Both the position numbers and the translations under genes were made by a program. From the NCBI GenBank assembly GCA_020746105.1, contig CM036618.1, forward strand, positions 109,690,622 through 109,754,621: DNA of 64,000 nucleotides, written 5' to 3'. Below are positions 53,411 through 64,000 of the stretch, piece by piece. The stretch comes from Trogon surrucura (taxonomy: Eukaryota; Chordata; Aves; Trogoniformes; Trogonidae). The notes under the pieces are model-generated. The model searched no databases and had not been told where the DNA came from. It was given only the letters and a program-made list of their open reading frames with translations. The first letter of the stretch is position 1. Every line of letters begins with the position of its first letter.

Positions 53411-53833
53411 TACCTGACAGAAAAGGGAATCAAATAACAAATGCAGTCTGATATGGAAACAAGGGCAAGAAGAAGCAACCACAAGACGTAAGGTTTGAGT
53501 TTTTTAACAAAATTACTGTATCTCATTGTATTGTTCAGTGTCAGGATGTTCATATTTAGGGATGAAAATCTTAAAAATCTGCTGTGTGAGATGAAATTAA
53601 AAAGTCCAGTGACTAAGTTTCATAGGTATTTAGGAATAAGTATTTTCCATCTCTTTTGGCCCTTTTCAATTTTGTAGATACTGTGAAATATATAGGTACC
53701 GCTGCATGCTGGAAAATCACACTTTGTCAAATTTGCTGCTGCTGTTTACTTGCTTACTGTTAATTTCTGAACATGCTGTTGAAGCTTCTTATTCAGAACT
53801 GCAGAAAAAAAATACATACGGTACCATGAGACA

Positions 53834-53990
53834 GTGTGTTGTTGGTAACACCAAAGTCGCGGGTTCAATCCCCGTTCGGTCCCCATGTGTTGCTTGATCT
53901 AGTAGAGAGGCGTCCCTGCCCATGACAGGGAGGTTGGATTAAATGATCTCTAAGGTCCCTTCCAGCCTGGGCCATTCGATGATTCTATAA
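53834..53990 (+). mobile_element. 5'-truncated copy of the tRNA-Ile/CR1 SINE
   Basis: This copy starts inside the anticodon arm (GTGTTGTTGGTAACACC) and keeps the T arm with a GGTTCAATCC B box. It then carries the same CR1-like body and tail as the copy at 24743-24930. By eye I count eight base differences from the T arm to the tail. The anticodon loop is mutated and the D arm is absent, so its promoter is half lost. Confidence 0.88.
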
Positions 53991-56900
53991 GATCTAACAA
54001 AAGCAAAAAAGCAACTAGATTTTTGTGCAAGATGAATACAGAAAAAAAAAAATCATGTCATTTATTGCACTCGCAAATTATTTGCTGTCTCAGAAGCTAT
54101 GAAGATTGATATTAGATCCTCGGTCAACTTCCCTAATTGAAAAATGAGCAAGTGTGAAACATAGCTAGCTTTCCTATTCCACATTCTTATTTCATTGCAG
54201 TTTTAAGGATGTTAGTTGTTGCTGTAAATCCAGGAAAGCTACATCACACCAACATTAGTGTTGGGAAGCCATTTAGTTAAAAGATAGGAAGAGTAACTGG
54301 ACCTGGTCAGAAGCATTTCGAAGAGAACGCAGAGGGCCTGGCTAGTCTGGATGCTGTACAGCTCTGTAGAACGTTCATGCCACTGAAACGTGGCAGTGAA
54401 CAACTGCTGGTTCCCTGGGTGTGCTGTGAAGCTTTTTTTTTGGTGTAAGGAATCATACTGGCGCTAGCCAAGGCTGAAGGAGGAGATGTTTTAAAATTTG
54501 TATACTAACTGTGGCATCCCTACTTTGAAGCAGTAGCAGAGAGGGAGAGCACGTTAGAACTGAGCTGGCTGAATTATTGACATGAGTGAGTTCCAGACCA
54601 GTAAATTTCCACTTGGGTTTCTTGCCCAGCATTTCATCTTTGTCTGAATTCACATATTTTCAAACTTCTTGCGTTTGTGACAATATTTAGTTATGTGTTG
54701 AAACTTTTTAAGTCAGTATTTCCAATGCAGAATTGTTTCGAAACTTTTGCTCTGTGAGAAATTTGGGCATTTTTATTTTATGATTAGATACATTTTGACA
54801 TGTTGACGTTTTCTGTAAATGAAAATTCTGTTTCTACGTGGCTCTAATGAGCAAGATTTCTTGCCTTGGAAGCTCACTGTGGGAATGCTGCACCCTTAGC
54901 GTGCAGGGCAGGGGGTGCTCCCTCTGCAGGAAGTTATTTACTATCCTCTGTCGTGCTTTCATCAAATGTGTGACCCTGTTCATTTTATACTGTAAATTAT
55001 TCAGACTGCACTGTGAAGACAGAGTAAATAATTTCCTTACAGATTTTTTCGTGGCTCTGTTATCATAACATCTTAATTCCTTACAAATGTTGATGAAAAG
55101 AACATCACAAAGCTCTTGTGATGAGTTTATTCCCATTTTATGTATAGGAAATGAAACAAGAAGATTAAAGCCAATTTATGTAACTCAAAAAATGGGCAAG
55201 CTTTGAGGCATATACGAACATGGGCTGCTTTTTCTGCCTGTATCAAGCAGTCTAATAAAAAGAAATCACCTCCTCCTACAAATATGGCTTCACTTGCATC
55301 CTTAGGCAATGGCAGCAACAGTAACGATGCTGTTAGAAAGATTAAAGTCAGAAATTATGAAGTGTTGACTAATTTTGGATGCCTGGTGTGAGAAACCTGG
55401 AGTCCAATCTTTTTCAAAGCATTTTCTGAGGACATTGTGTTTTCCAAGTATCTCTCTCACTGGTCTCATTTGCAGCTGCGACCGCTTGGCTTCTCTGCAG
55501 ATCTTAATACAGGTGTCCTGGGGTGGGTGCCTGGAAAATGAGGGCAGTGTAACTCGCTGTGAAATTTTTGATTTATGTGATCTGCCTTGTATCATGTTGG
55601 AGTTCAGTGGCCATTAGCCAAGGATGGCTTCAATTCCCCTAAACATGAACTTGTCTTTCTCTTCTTTCACTTTCCTGCCTACTTCTGTAATGGTGAAAGC
55701 AAGAGTATTAATGGCTCGTATCAATAGAAAATTTGCTTTGTCCTGGAATATAGCTATCCTCATTCTCCAAGTGAGCCATAAGCCTTCAAATGTCTGCGCC
55801 GCTATAAGGCTGGAGGGTTGGAGATGAAGAGTGAGGAAATGATGTGCCCTTCAGAAATGGCAAGTCATAGAAAAATCAATAATCAGAAACTCCCCAGAAT
55901 TCTCACAATCCTTTTATAGCTAGACAGCAGCTTTTCTTTGTTTCACACAGCCTTTAAATCCCCCAGGTACTCTCTTTTTAAATATCTCTGAGTCAAAGCC
56001 TTGAACTCAAACCAGTGATGAAATCGAGAAGTTAATGACAAGTACTGGTGACAGATAAGTGTTGTCAGGGAGGTCCACAATCCCTGATTTTAAGTGGCAT
56101 TTGGTGGAGGAACAGTAGACTGCAGCACTAGCCAAATAGAAGGTAGTTTTTAAGAGGTGTAATTAAATAGTAGGAAAATTTCTCTTTTTGAGATGTGTGG
56201 TGGATTTTCATGAGTGGGTTATACGCGCGATTAAAAAATGGAACATTTTCACCTTGTGGGCATACAGGCTCTTTCCCAGAGAATCACTGGAGCCAATTCA
56301 TCTGTCTCCAAACAGGTAGCCCAGAGAGCAGCTGCTTGTTGGTAAAACGTGCGTGAGGATGCACATTCATCCTGGGTCTGTGCAAATTTTTTTGCAGAGT
56401 ACAAATGACAGGTTTTTTGAACAACAACTGAATACCGCCCTGTTAAGTTCTCTTGTTTTAATGAGTGCTGAATGGGAGAGCTTTACCTGACTCTGTTGGT
56501 CCCAAAAGCTTTTGGTAGCATTAAAAATTATGGCCTGAGAAGTTGAATGTTACACCTGAAGGTATAATTATGTCTAGATTGATTAATCCTGCATCGTAAT
56601 AAGCAGCATAGCCAGTTTTCAAGATAAGGGATGTATTTCTGAATGCCTGTAAGAATTTCAGTCTTCCGCCCTACCTGGCCCAGCATGGTGACAGTAAGTT
56701 GAAGGTTCCCATTTTGCACTGACCAAACATCACAATCTTTCTGGCCACATTCCTCAGAGACAGATTCACCAGAACTTGCCAGCTCACTTCGATTTCTCTG
56801 CTGGTCAGGGAAGAGAGGAGGAAAGAAGATGCAACCCAAGTCAGAGCAAATCTGCCGAGGAGTGTGAAATACATCCCTTCTGGCCCCACAATCTGAGCAA

Positions 56901-57129
56901 TAAGTTGGTTATCCTGTGTTAGGCTAAGCAACGTGATTTTCCCCTTTCCATCCTCCTATACAGAAACGTAGTCCAAAATCATGGGCGGTCAAGAGCCCAG
57001 GCTGTTGTGTGTGTCCAGGGTCTGGCGCTGGATTTAAATGCTGCCAAGGCTGGACTGTGTTGAGCAGTAGGACCTGTGTGATACAAAGTCAGCCCTTGGT
57101 CCCCAAGGAGCTGTTTGTTTCTCTTTTCA

Positions 57130-57660
57130 ATTTAGAGCCTGAAATGCCATTTGTTTAATGTTGCTGCTTAAATAATGATTTATAAGACTCCAAGCCAGCC
57201 CTGGTACAGCTTAATGACTGCTATAATTTATGGATGCCACCAACTACATAAACACTGCTGTAAATATAAAGGATGTCTCCCACAAATTTTACTTTGATAC
57301 TTATTTGATACCATTCATTTTCCTTTCCTTACACATCTTCTGTGTGTGAGTTGCAGCCACTTGACTCGGTGATCCAGGTCATTCTGGTTCACCTTGCCAG
57401 GAGTGATCTGGGATGGGCAATGAAAAGATCAAATGCCTATTTTTGTTACAAAATATTTTAATTAAAAACCAAATTTCCTTGAGCTTGGATGCTCAAACAT
57501 CTGCATCAAGTGGCCCATTAAAAGGGTCATTTGTATTTGGGCTTTTTTTAGTTATCTATTTGTTTTGCTAGTTAATCATCCCCTTTATGCAATTCATTTT
57601 GCCTTTGTGCATGCAGTAAGCAAGCAAACAGGAGACAGGAATAAATCATGCACTGTCACA
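57130..57660. promoter_or_regulatory. Candidate conserved noncoding region
   Basis: Repeat-free sequence with TAATGATTTATAAG, ATAATTTATGG, AGTTAATCATCC, a fork-head-like AAGCAAACA and ATAAATCATGC. It resembles vertebrate intronic enhancers in texture only. It lies about 2.6-3.1 kb before ALK exon 6. Confidence 0.2.
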
Positions 57661-60091
57661 GAGCCCAGCCATTCTGGGGGCTGCAGCTTTGCTATTTGTG
57701 TTCTCTAACCTATACAAGGAGAATGTATATGTGTCTAATGCAAATCCGAGCTAATTCAAGCCCCATCTCCCCAGAGATGAATGGACACGCAAATCTGCTG
57801 CGTTAATTTGGAGGAAAAGCTCCTGGAATTGGCTTGATGTCTGGTTGCAACTAATATATTTTAAATACTGCAGTCAGTTGGCTTCAAGAGGTTCGTGCTC
57901 CTGGGCTGCAACAAAGACACCTGGGAAGACAGTAGGTTCTCTTCAATGTCTTGATGCCGTTGAAATTAGCGTTAATGCAGTCGTGTGCTTGGAAAAGAGT
58001 GCTTTCACAAAGCTGTATTGAATTGAGTATATGGAACAACTCTATTACCTACAATAACCCCTCCTCTGAATCTCTGCATATTGTATCCCAGCAGCTGCTG
58101 GGATAAAACATGGGTGTTGCTGAAAAGATTGCAGATAAACTGGGTGGGACATGAGAGCTGGTAATAAACGTGGACATTTCTTCAAAACCATTTGTGGGGT
58201 AATTCAGAGAAACAAAAATACTCCTGAATTTGAGTAGGACTTCACAATTTTAAGAGTGTCATGTTACTAACCCTATGGAAGTGCTCTAGGCCTTGTCTCT
58301 TAACTTTTTTTTCAGGTTGTACTTTCAGCAACATGGTTCCATGTAGATTCATCGCATACCTGTAGGTGAAGGAATCACTTACTGAGTTATCAGTTTCTTA
58401 CCATTTTCTGGCATCCATTTGCACACTGAGCCTGCTGTGACTCCCTTGTGACATGCAGATAGCTTTGCTTCTGACATAGAAAGGCCCCTCAGCAACGTCT
58501 CTAAGAGGGCATCTTTGCAAGGGGCACAGCAAAGGCAAGGAGGATATCTTCTTGTTGCTTTAAGCCCTTACCAAGAAACCTGCAGAAATTGTCAGCAACC
58601 AGCTCCACATTACTTGGTCTGTTTTTTTCTGCCAAGCTCTCCTCTGTAGTCAGCCTTGACCCTGACTGAAATACAAGGGCACTGTGCAGCCTGTATGCAG
58701 CCAGCCAGAATTGCTCTAAGGCAGTCAAAAAAAAATCGAGCTGACAATAACACAGAGGACCCTTTTCAGGAGCTGGGGTCCTTTGTTAAAAAGATTTGGC
58801 ATGTATTCCCCCCACTCCTGAATTGATTTGTGCCATAAAATGAGCTTGAAGAGAAATAGTGGTTGTTTTCCTACATGCTTCATTAATTTTTAGTTTTGGC
58901 AGGCAATATAAATAAAAGTATCAAGTGCACATCTAATTGAATCACCAGTGATTCCCAACTCCCTGTAGTACCAGAGAACATGATGTAGCTGCGCTGTTTA
59001 GCAGGCATGGATGAGTTAGGCAAACAATGGCTCACTGTGCCCGGAGGCTTTGGTTTAATGTTGAGCATTTGCCCATTTAATATGAGATGCAGCAGGAATT
59101 GTTGCAGTGAGGAGTTCAAAGCACACTGGAAGCACATCTCTACAGAGACTCAGGAAGGTTTTGGTGGATTGCGTCTACACCCAGGTTTTTGTGGAAGGGA
59201 CTCTTGCACTTCTCAAGCTTGTCCTGCTTTATATATACTGACTAGTATGTTGCTGATCTAATTGCTGCCTCTCCCACGTAGCTGATCTAGAGCATGTGTC
59301 TCTCTTAGGATGAGTCCTCTTTTTCTTTTTTAAGTATGTCACTTGGCTACAGTCAAAGACCTCGGGATGACAGAATTGCTATAGAAAGGAAACTGATACC
59401 CATCAGGATGGATGATCTCTGCTTCTCAGCTGCCAAGGGAATCAAGTGCCTCCAGAAAAGGACAGTGCTGGGGGACAAGTACTCAAGATGATTTCTCAGC
59501 GGATGATACTGGCCTCTGATTGTAATGCTTGGTGACCTCATTTCATAAGAGCTGGCTCCTTTCCACAGTGGTAGCTGCCTTTTGCAGCTTAGCGTAGGTA
59601 AAACGAATTAGTGATTTTTGCATCTTGGTAGATGTAGTTTGCTGTGGGCTTCCCGCCATAAGGGGAGGGAGAGTGCAGGATACAACAGCAGAGGTGGGTA
59701 TAGAAGAGAAGGAAAACTACAAGCAGAGTTCAGACTGTTTTCTCTCTGCAGAGAGAATAGCACAGTGTGATACCTCCTAGTAATAGGTAATAAATGTTGA
59801 CAGGACGATATGATGAAAGCTCGTGTTCCTTCCAAACCACGTAGCCATGTTACTCCTGAGCTAGACAGAGACGATATCAGTCTTCAGGACTGTCAGCCTA
59901 GCAGTAAATTCACATACAATTAAAAATCTGTCATGCACATTGTGTTGTTCTTGAGAAGTAGCACAAAGTAGCTGCAGGTTTTCATGTCTCTTTTCAAAAG
60001 TCAAAGATGCCTTCCAAGTTAAAACACCAGAAAATGCCTGGGGAACTGAAGTTCCCTGTTAGGTGAACCATTGGATATTTGACAAGTTTAA

Positions 60092-60389
<298 letters not shown>

Positions 60390-62877
60390 AAATCCAAACC
60401 TCCAGGCTACATCCTCCTTTTCCAAAAGCATTGACTGTTTAGCATTTTAATGCCTGAAACTTCAGCACTGATAGACTAATTCCATAGTACCGAAAGACCA
60501 CTATCCTCCGTAACACATGCAGTTTCTCTGGGTAAGTGCCTGGAGCAGACCATTTGATATTTTCCTGTGCTTGCCTGCATTAGTTCTGCAGCAGGTTCTT
60601 AAGATGCTCTTAGTGCTTCATGTCTTCCAAAGTCCTGATCAAAAATGCAAAGGAAGTATAGCCTGAATAGCTAGATGCCTTGCAGAATTATGAAGTGTGT
60701 AGTTTGTTAGTTTTTAATCAAAATGTAGCACAGCATGTGGCAGAAAGGAGTGAAAGGAGAAAACTTCTAAAATGAAAAATGAGTAGAGCCAGTAGCTTGT
60801 CTTTGACCAGCTCCTGTATCTCTGTAATTCCTCTTGTTTTTTATCCTTTCTTCAGCAGTCAGTAGTCTAATAAAATACAGCAGAAGATAGATAGCAGCCT
60901 GAGTTTTCTGAAAGCTTGCTGTGCCTGAATACTTTGTGATTGTGCTGCATAGCCTAGATAATTCAGGACCTTCCTTTAACCATCCTGAAGGTGCCTTATC
61001 TCTTTTTCCATACCTCTACATATTCTATCTCCAGCATCTACCCCTATGCCAGCCTACAGATAGTTAGGAGTGTTGGATTGTCAGCCATATGGTTATCCAC
61101 AGGGCAAGTATATAAAGAAAAATAATCGCCGGGAGTTCATCATTTACCAATTTAAAGTGTATGTGTCATAGCTGATCTAGCCTATGGACTTTTGTCGACA
61201 GGGCTGCATTGGCTGGTATGCAAAAAATGTATTCCCGGACCCAAATACCAGTCCCGGCAAAAGCCTTTGAAATAAAGAGGCAATTATTCTCAGTCTAGTT
61301 TTCACATGTGACAGGGAGAGTCTGGGTAAGGTAATTCAAACAAGCTGTGTTGATATAGATGATGTCTAGACTAACAGACATTTGCTGTGTCTAGCGTAAG
61401 CTTAACATAAGAGTGACATGCAACTTCGGGCAACTTTCAGTTCTTTACTGCTAACAAAATGTAACAGATTGTTTTGGTGTGGAGGACAGAGGCTTGACTT
61501 GGGATCATCCAGTAAGCTAGTTAAAAGCTTAGAATTATAGGCTTCTCCATAGTGTTAGACATTGTTACAATTTAAAGTTATATTCATTAACAACACAGTG
61601 AACATTAAATCCGCTTTCATAGGAACTGTGTCCTCTCTGCAAAATTGCAGCTCCTTAGAACCAATAATGCTTCATATCAGTAGTATTGAAATCTTCTTTT
61701 TGCATAAGAGCTTTAAAACAGAACTCTAAAACTTTATGATGCTGTTTCTATTGTGTTCTATGTTTTAATTAAAAAAAAACAAAAACCCTAGTGACTTATG
61801 ATAAGCAGTAGGTTGAATGCATTCTTCATTTATTTGGAAGTAGGGAGATGGTTTATTTAGCATCAACTGTATGTCCAGACACAGCGTTATGTCTGTCTGC
61901 TGTAAATAGTTCTGTCTTGTGAGGGTAATCCTGTCTATACCGGTGGCAACAGCAGGAGCTGTACCGATCATGGATGCAAACTAAATACCGTGGGGCAGAG
62001 GAACATGCTTGCCTTTATTTCCATGACTTGGGCACGCCTGTGGCTGGTGTGTCCTCCGTATTCACACGTCCAGAAGCTGGCCCTGGTTTTGCCCCCAGCT
62101 GCCACCCCGTACTGCATGGTGAGCCAGTTGGTAACGTGACCAATCCCTCTCTCACATACGCTACCCACAGGCATTGGGTTGGTTGCTTTTTGTTCCCCCT
62201 CCATGCAGCATTCTTCTGCAGCTATTTGCATAAAGCAGTATAGCACTTGGTCGTGTCAGCAAAGAATGTTCTGAGAATGTAAATGAGAAAATGTGAAAAG
62301 CATAACGTATTTAACTGTCTGCTCAGCAGTGCCACTCCCTCGCTTGAGGAGAAGACCGCACGGCTTGTTTTCCACCACAGGCAGTGGGAATGAGAATTCT
62401 TCATCCCAGTCAAAAGGCCTGAAAAGCATCGTCTTCCACCCAAGCAACAAAAAAGACCAGCTTGCCTTAACAAGAGCAAAAGTTGTGGATATGTCTGCTT
62501 ATCCACTTACAATCCTGCTCAGTTCTATTTCAGATTTCTCTGCTTTTGACTCTTTAGTGTGTTGAATACTGTTGGCATGGGACTTCTTACACAAAACAGT
62601 GGAACTACGGGATGTTTTAGATGTCGGTTACATCTGCCGGGCAGCCCAACACAATACATATGTCATCTTTCAGCATTTCAGTTGTCATTTTCCTCCTGAG
62701 CAACACAAATGTTTTAATCAGCTCTTTGCAAGTGTGGCAAAAAAAAAGTGATATGGATATATAAAGCAGAGAAAGGGGTTTCCCAAATGCTTCTGCCTAC
62801 ACAAAAGACCCGTCAGAAGAAAATATAGCCATGCTCAAAACTGAGGCGAGAGTTTTTAAAATTGCCATTAACCAAAG

Positions 62878-62905
62878 GCTTCTATCTTTGAGCTTCTATC
62901 TTTGA
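62878..62905. repeat. 14-bp perfect tandem duplication
   Basis: GCTTCTATCTTTGA occurs twice with no spacer. Confidence 0.9.
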
Positions 62906-64000
62906 GGGGATATTGTGTCTTGTGGGGTTTTTTTTTTCCCCTTTCACAGTCTTTTAGCTGTGCGCGTAACGAATTTTCTTTTTTCTTATTTTTTTTTTTC
63001 TTCCTGTTCATTTGAGTTTTGTTCCTTTCTTAGCTGAGAAACATCTCCCTAATGCCAGCTGTTTGTTAATATCTCTTATTAAGGGCCAATGAAATGTCAC
63101 AATGCCTGTTCTGCACGCAACCAGTTAGTCTGTGTAGAAAGTATAAAATCAGAGAGGGATGAGCCCTAGAGAAAAGCATGTTGCTGTTTGAGTCATAATC
63201 AAATATTCTTGCAGGAGCAAAAGACAGCTTCAAAGAGATGGATGTGGAATTAGATGCGGAATTGTGTTGACTTGGGATCAGATGCACAGATTAACAGACC
63301 GATGGAAGTGCCACACTGAAAATCACTTTGCAGAACCAAGCTTTGCAGACACACACATACTGTTGCAGACGCACTTCAGATAGTGGTGGTCCTGTGTCTT
63401 TGCTAGTAAATTCATACTTTTATGGATTATAAATTACTGCAGAAAAATAACATGCTGATTCTTATTGTAGTAACCATATTTGTAATATACCTGGTGTGGT
63501 ACAAGTCAGAGATGAAAAATCAGATTATTTACTAATGCAGATTGGCAGAGTACTGCTTTACAGAAAAGAAGAATTTGTGTTTTGTACTTCTTTCTTTAAT
63601 TCACAATATATTGGCTTTTGTTTCAGTAATCTTTTGTTGCAGCAAGTCTGGGCAGAAATAAAAATTTGACTGAAAAAGAAACAAGGTGCATATACTTTTG
63701 GCTAGTCCAAAATTATTTTACTTGCTGTCTCAAATTCACCAAATAGTTCGTCCTGGGAAGATATTGGTTAATCAGTCAAAGAGTACTAGGGAAATAATGG
63801 ATATATTAAAAAGAAAAGTGGAGGTACTGATGCTATATTTATTACCTAGAGACCCAGAACTTAGAGGATTCATTCAGGATATGACAAACTCAGGACTGAT
63901 TCTTTCTTCTGCCTAAGTGGGTTTGAACCCTTAGTTCCTATTTCCATGCAGAGTTTCCAAGGTTGTGGTCTGGAGTTCCAGTCTAGTTCAGAAGAAAATG

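Noticed and set aside
61974-62243. 89-codon frame in a GC-richer stretch of intron 6
   Set aside because: No recognised domain and an overlapping antisense frame of similar size; most likely a chance effect of composition.

Overview
This is a piece of a bird nuclear genome, about 60% A+T and almost entirely intron. Three things point to birds. The dominant repeats are CR1 LINE fragments ending in (GATTCTRTG)n tails. Coding DNA is very sparse and carries vertebrate GT-AG splice sites. Two SINE copies join a tRNA-Ile head to a CR1-like 3' end. From memory, such SINEs (TguSINE1 and relatives) are known from passerines, so a songbird or close relative is the best guess (inference).

The only gene I can support is ALK (anaplastic lymphoma kinase receptor), on the + strand. 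Two exons are readable. Positions 31909-32036 (128 bp) encode the end of the first MAM domain, matching human exon 5. Positions 60252-60383 (132 bp) encode the LDL-receptor class A module, matching human exon 6. The exon lengths, the split Gly codon between them, and the residues around the junction all agree with human ALK as I recall it. The window therefore runs from the 3' part of intron 4 (1-31908), through all of intron 5 (32037-60251, 28,215 bp), to the start of intron 6 (60384-64000). Exons 4 and 7 were looked for and not seen.

Region by region: 1-470 holds CR1 pieces, including one that looks 5'-inverted. 471-24.7 kb is mostly unique intron with a decayed CR1 near 16.2 kb and a CpG-rich block at 11.55-11.86 kb. 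24.7-28.7 kb holds a full-length SINE, a young CR1 and a long old CR1. 31.9 kb is exon 5, followed by a 20-bp perfect palindrome and an open frame that could act as an alternative last exon. 36-49 kb is low in repeats. 49-54 kb is a cluster of CR1 and SINE copies, including a CR1 nearly identical to the one at 25 kb but in the opposite orientation. 54-60.2 kb is unique sequence with candidate conserved noncoding blocks. 60.25 kb is exon 6.

I see no other protein-coding gene, functional RNA gene, CRISPR array or prokaryotic system. Most open frames over 60 codons are chance or CR1-derived. The items most worth checking are the possible alternative ALK terminal exon, the inverted CR1 pair bracketing exon 5, the SINE/CR1 relationship, and the unexplained CpG-rich block.
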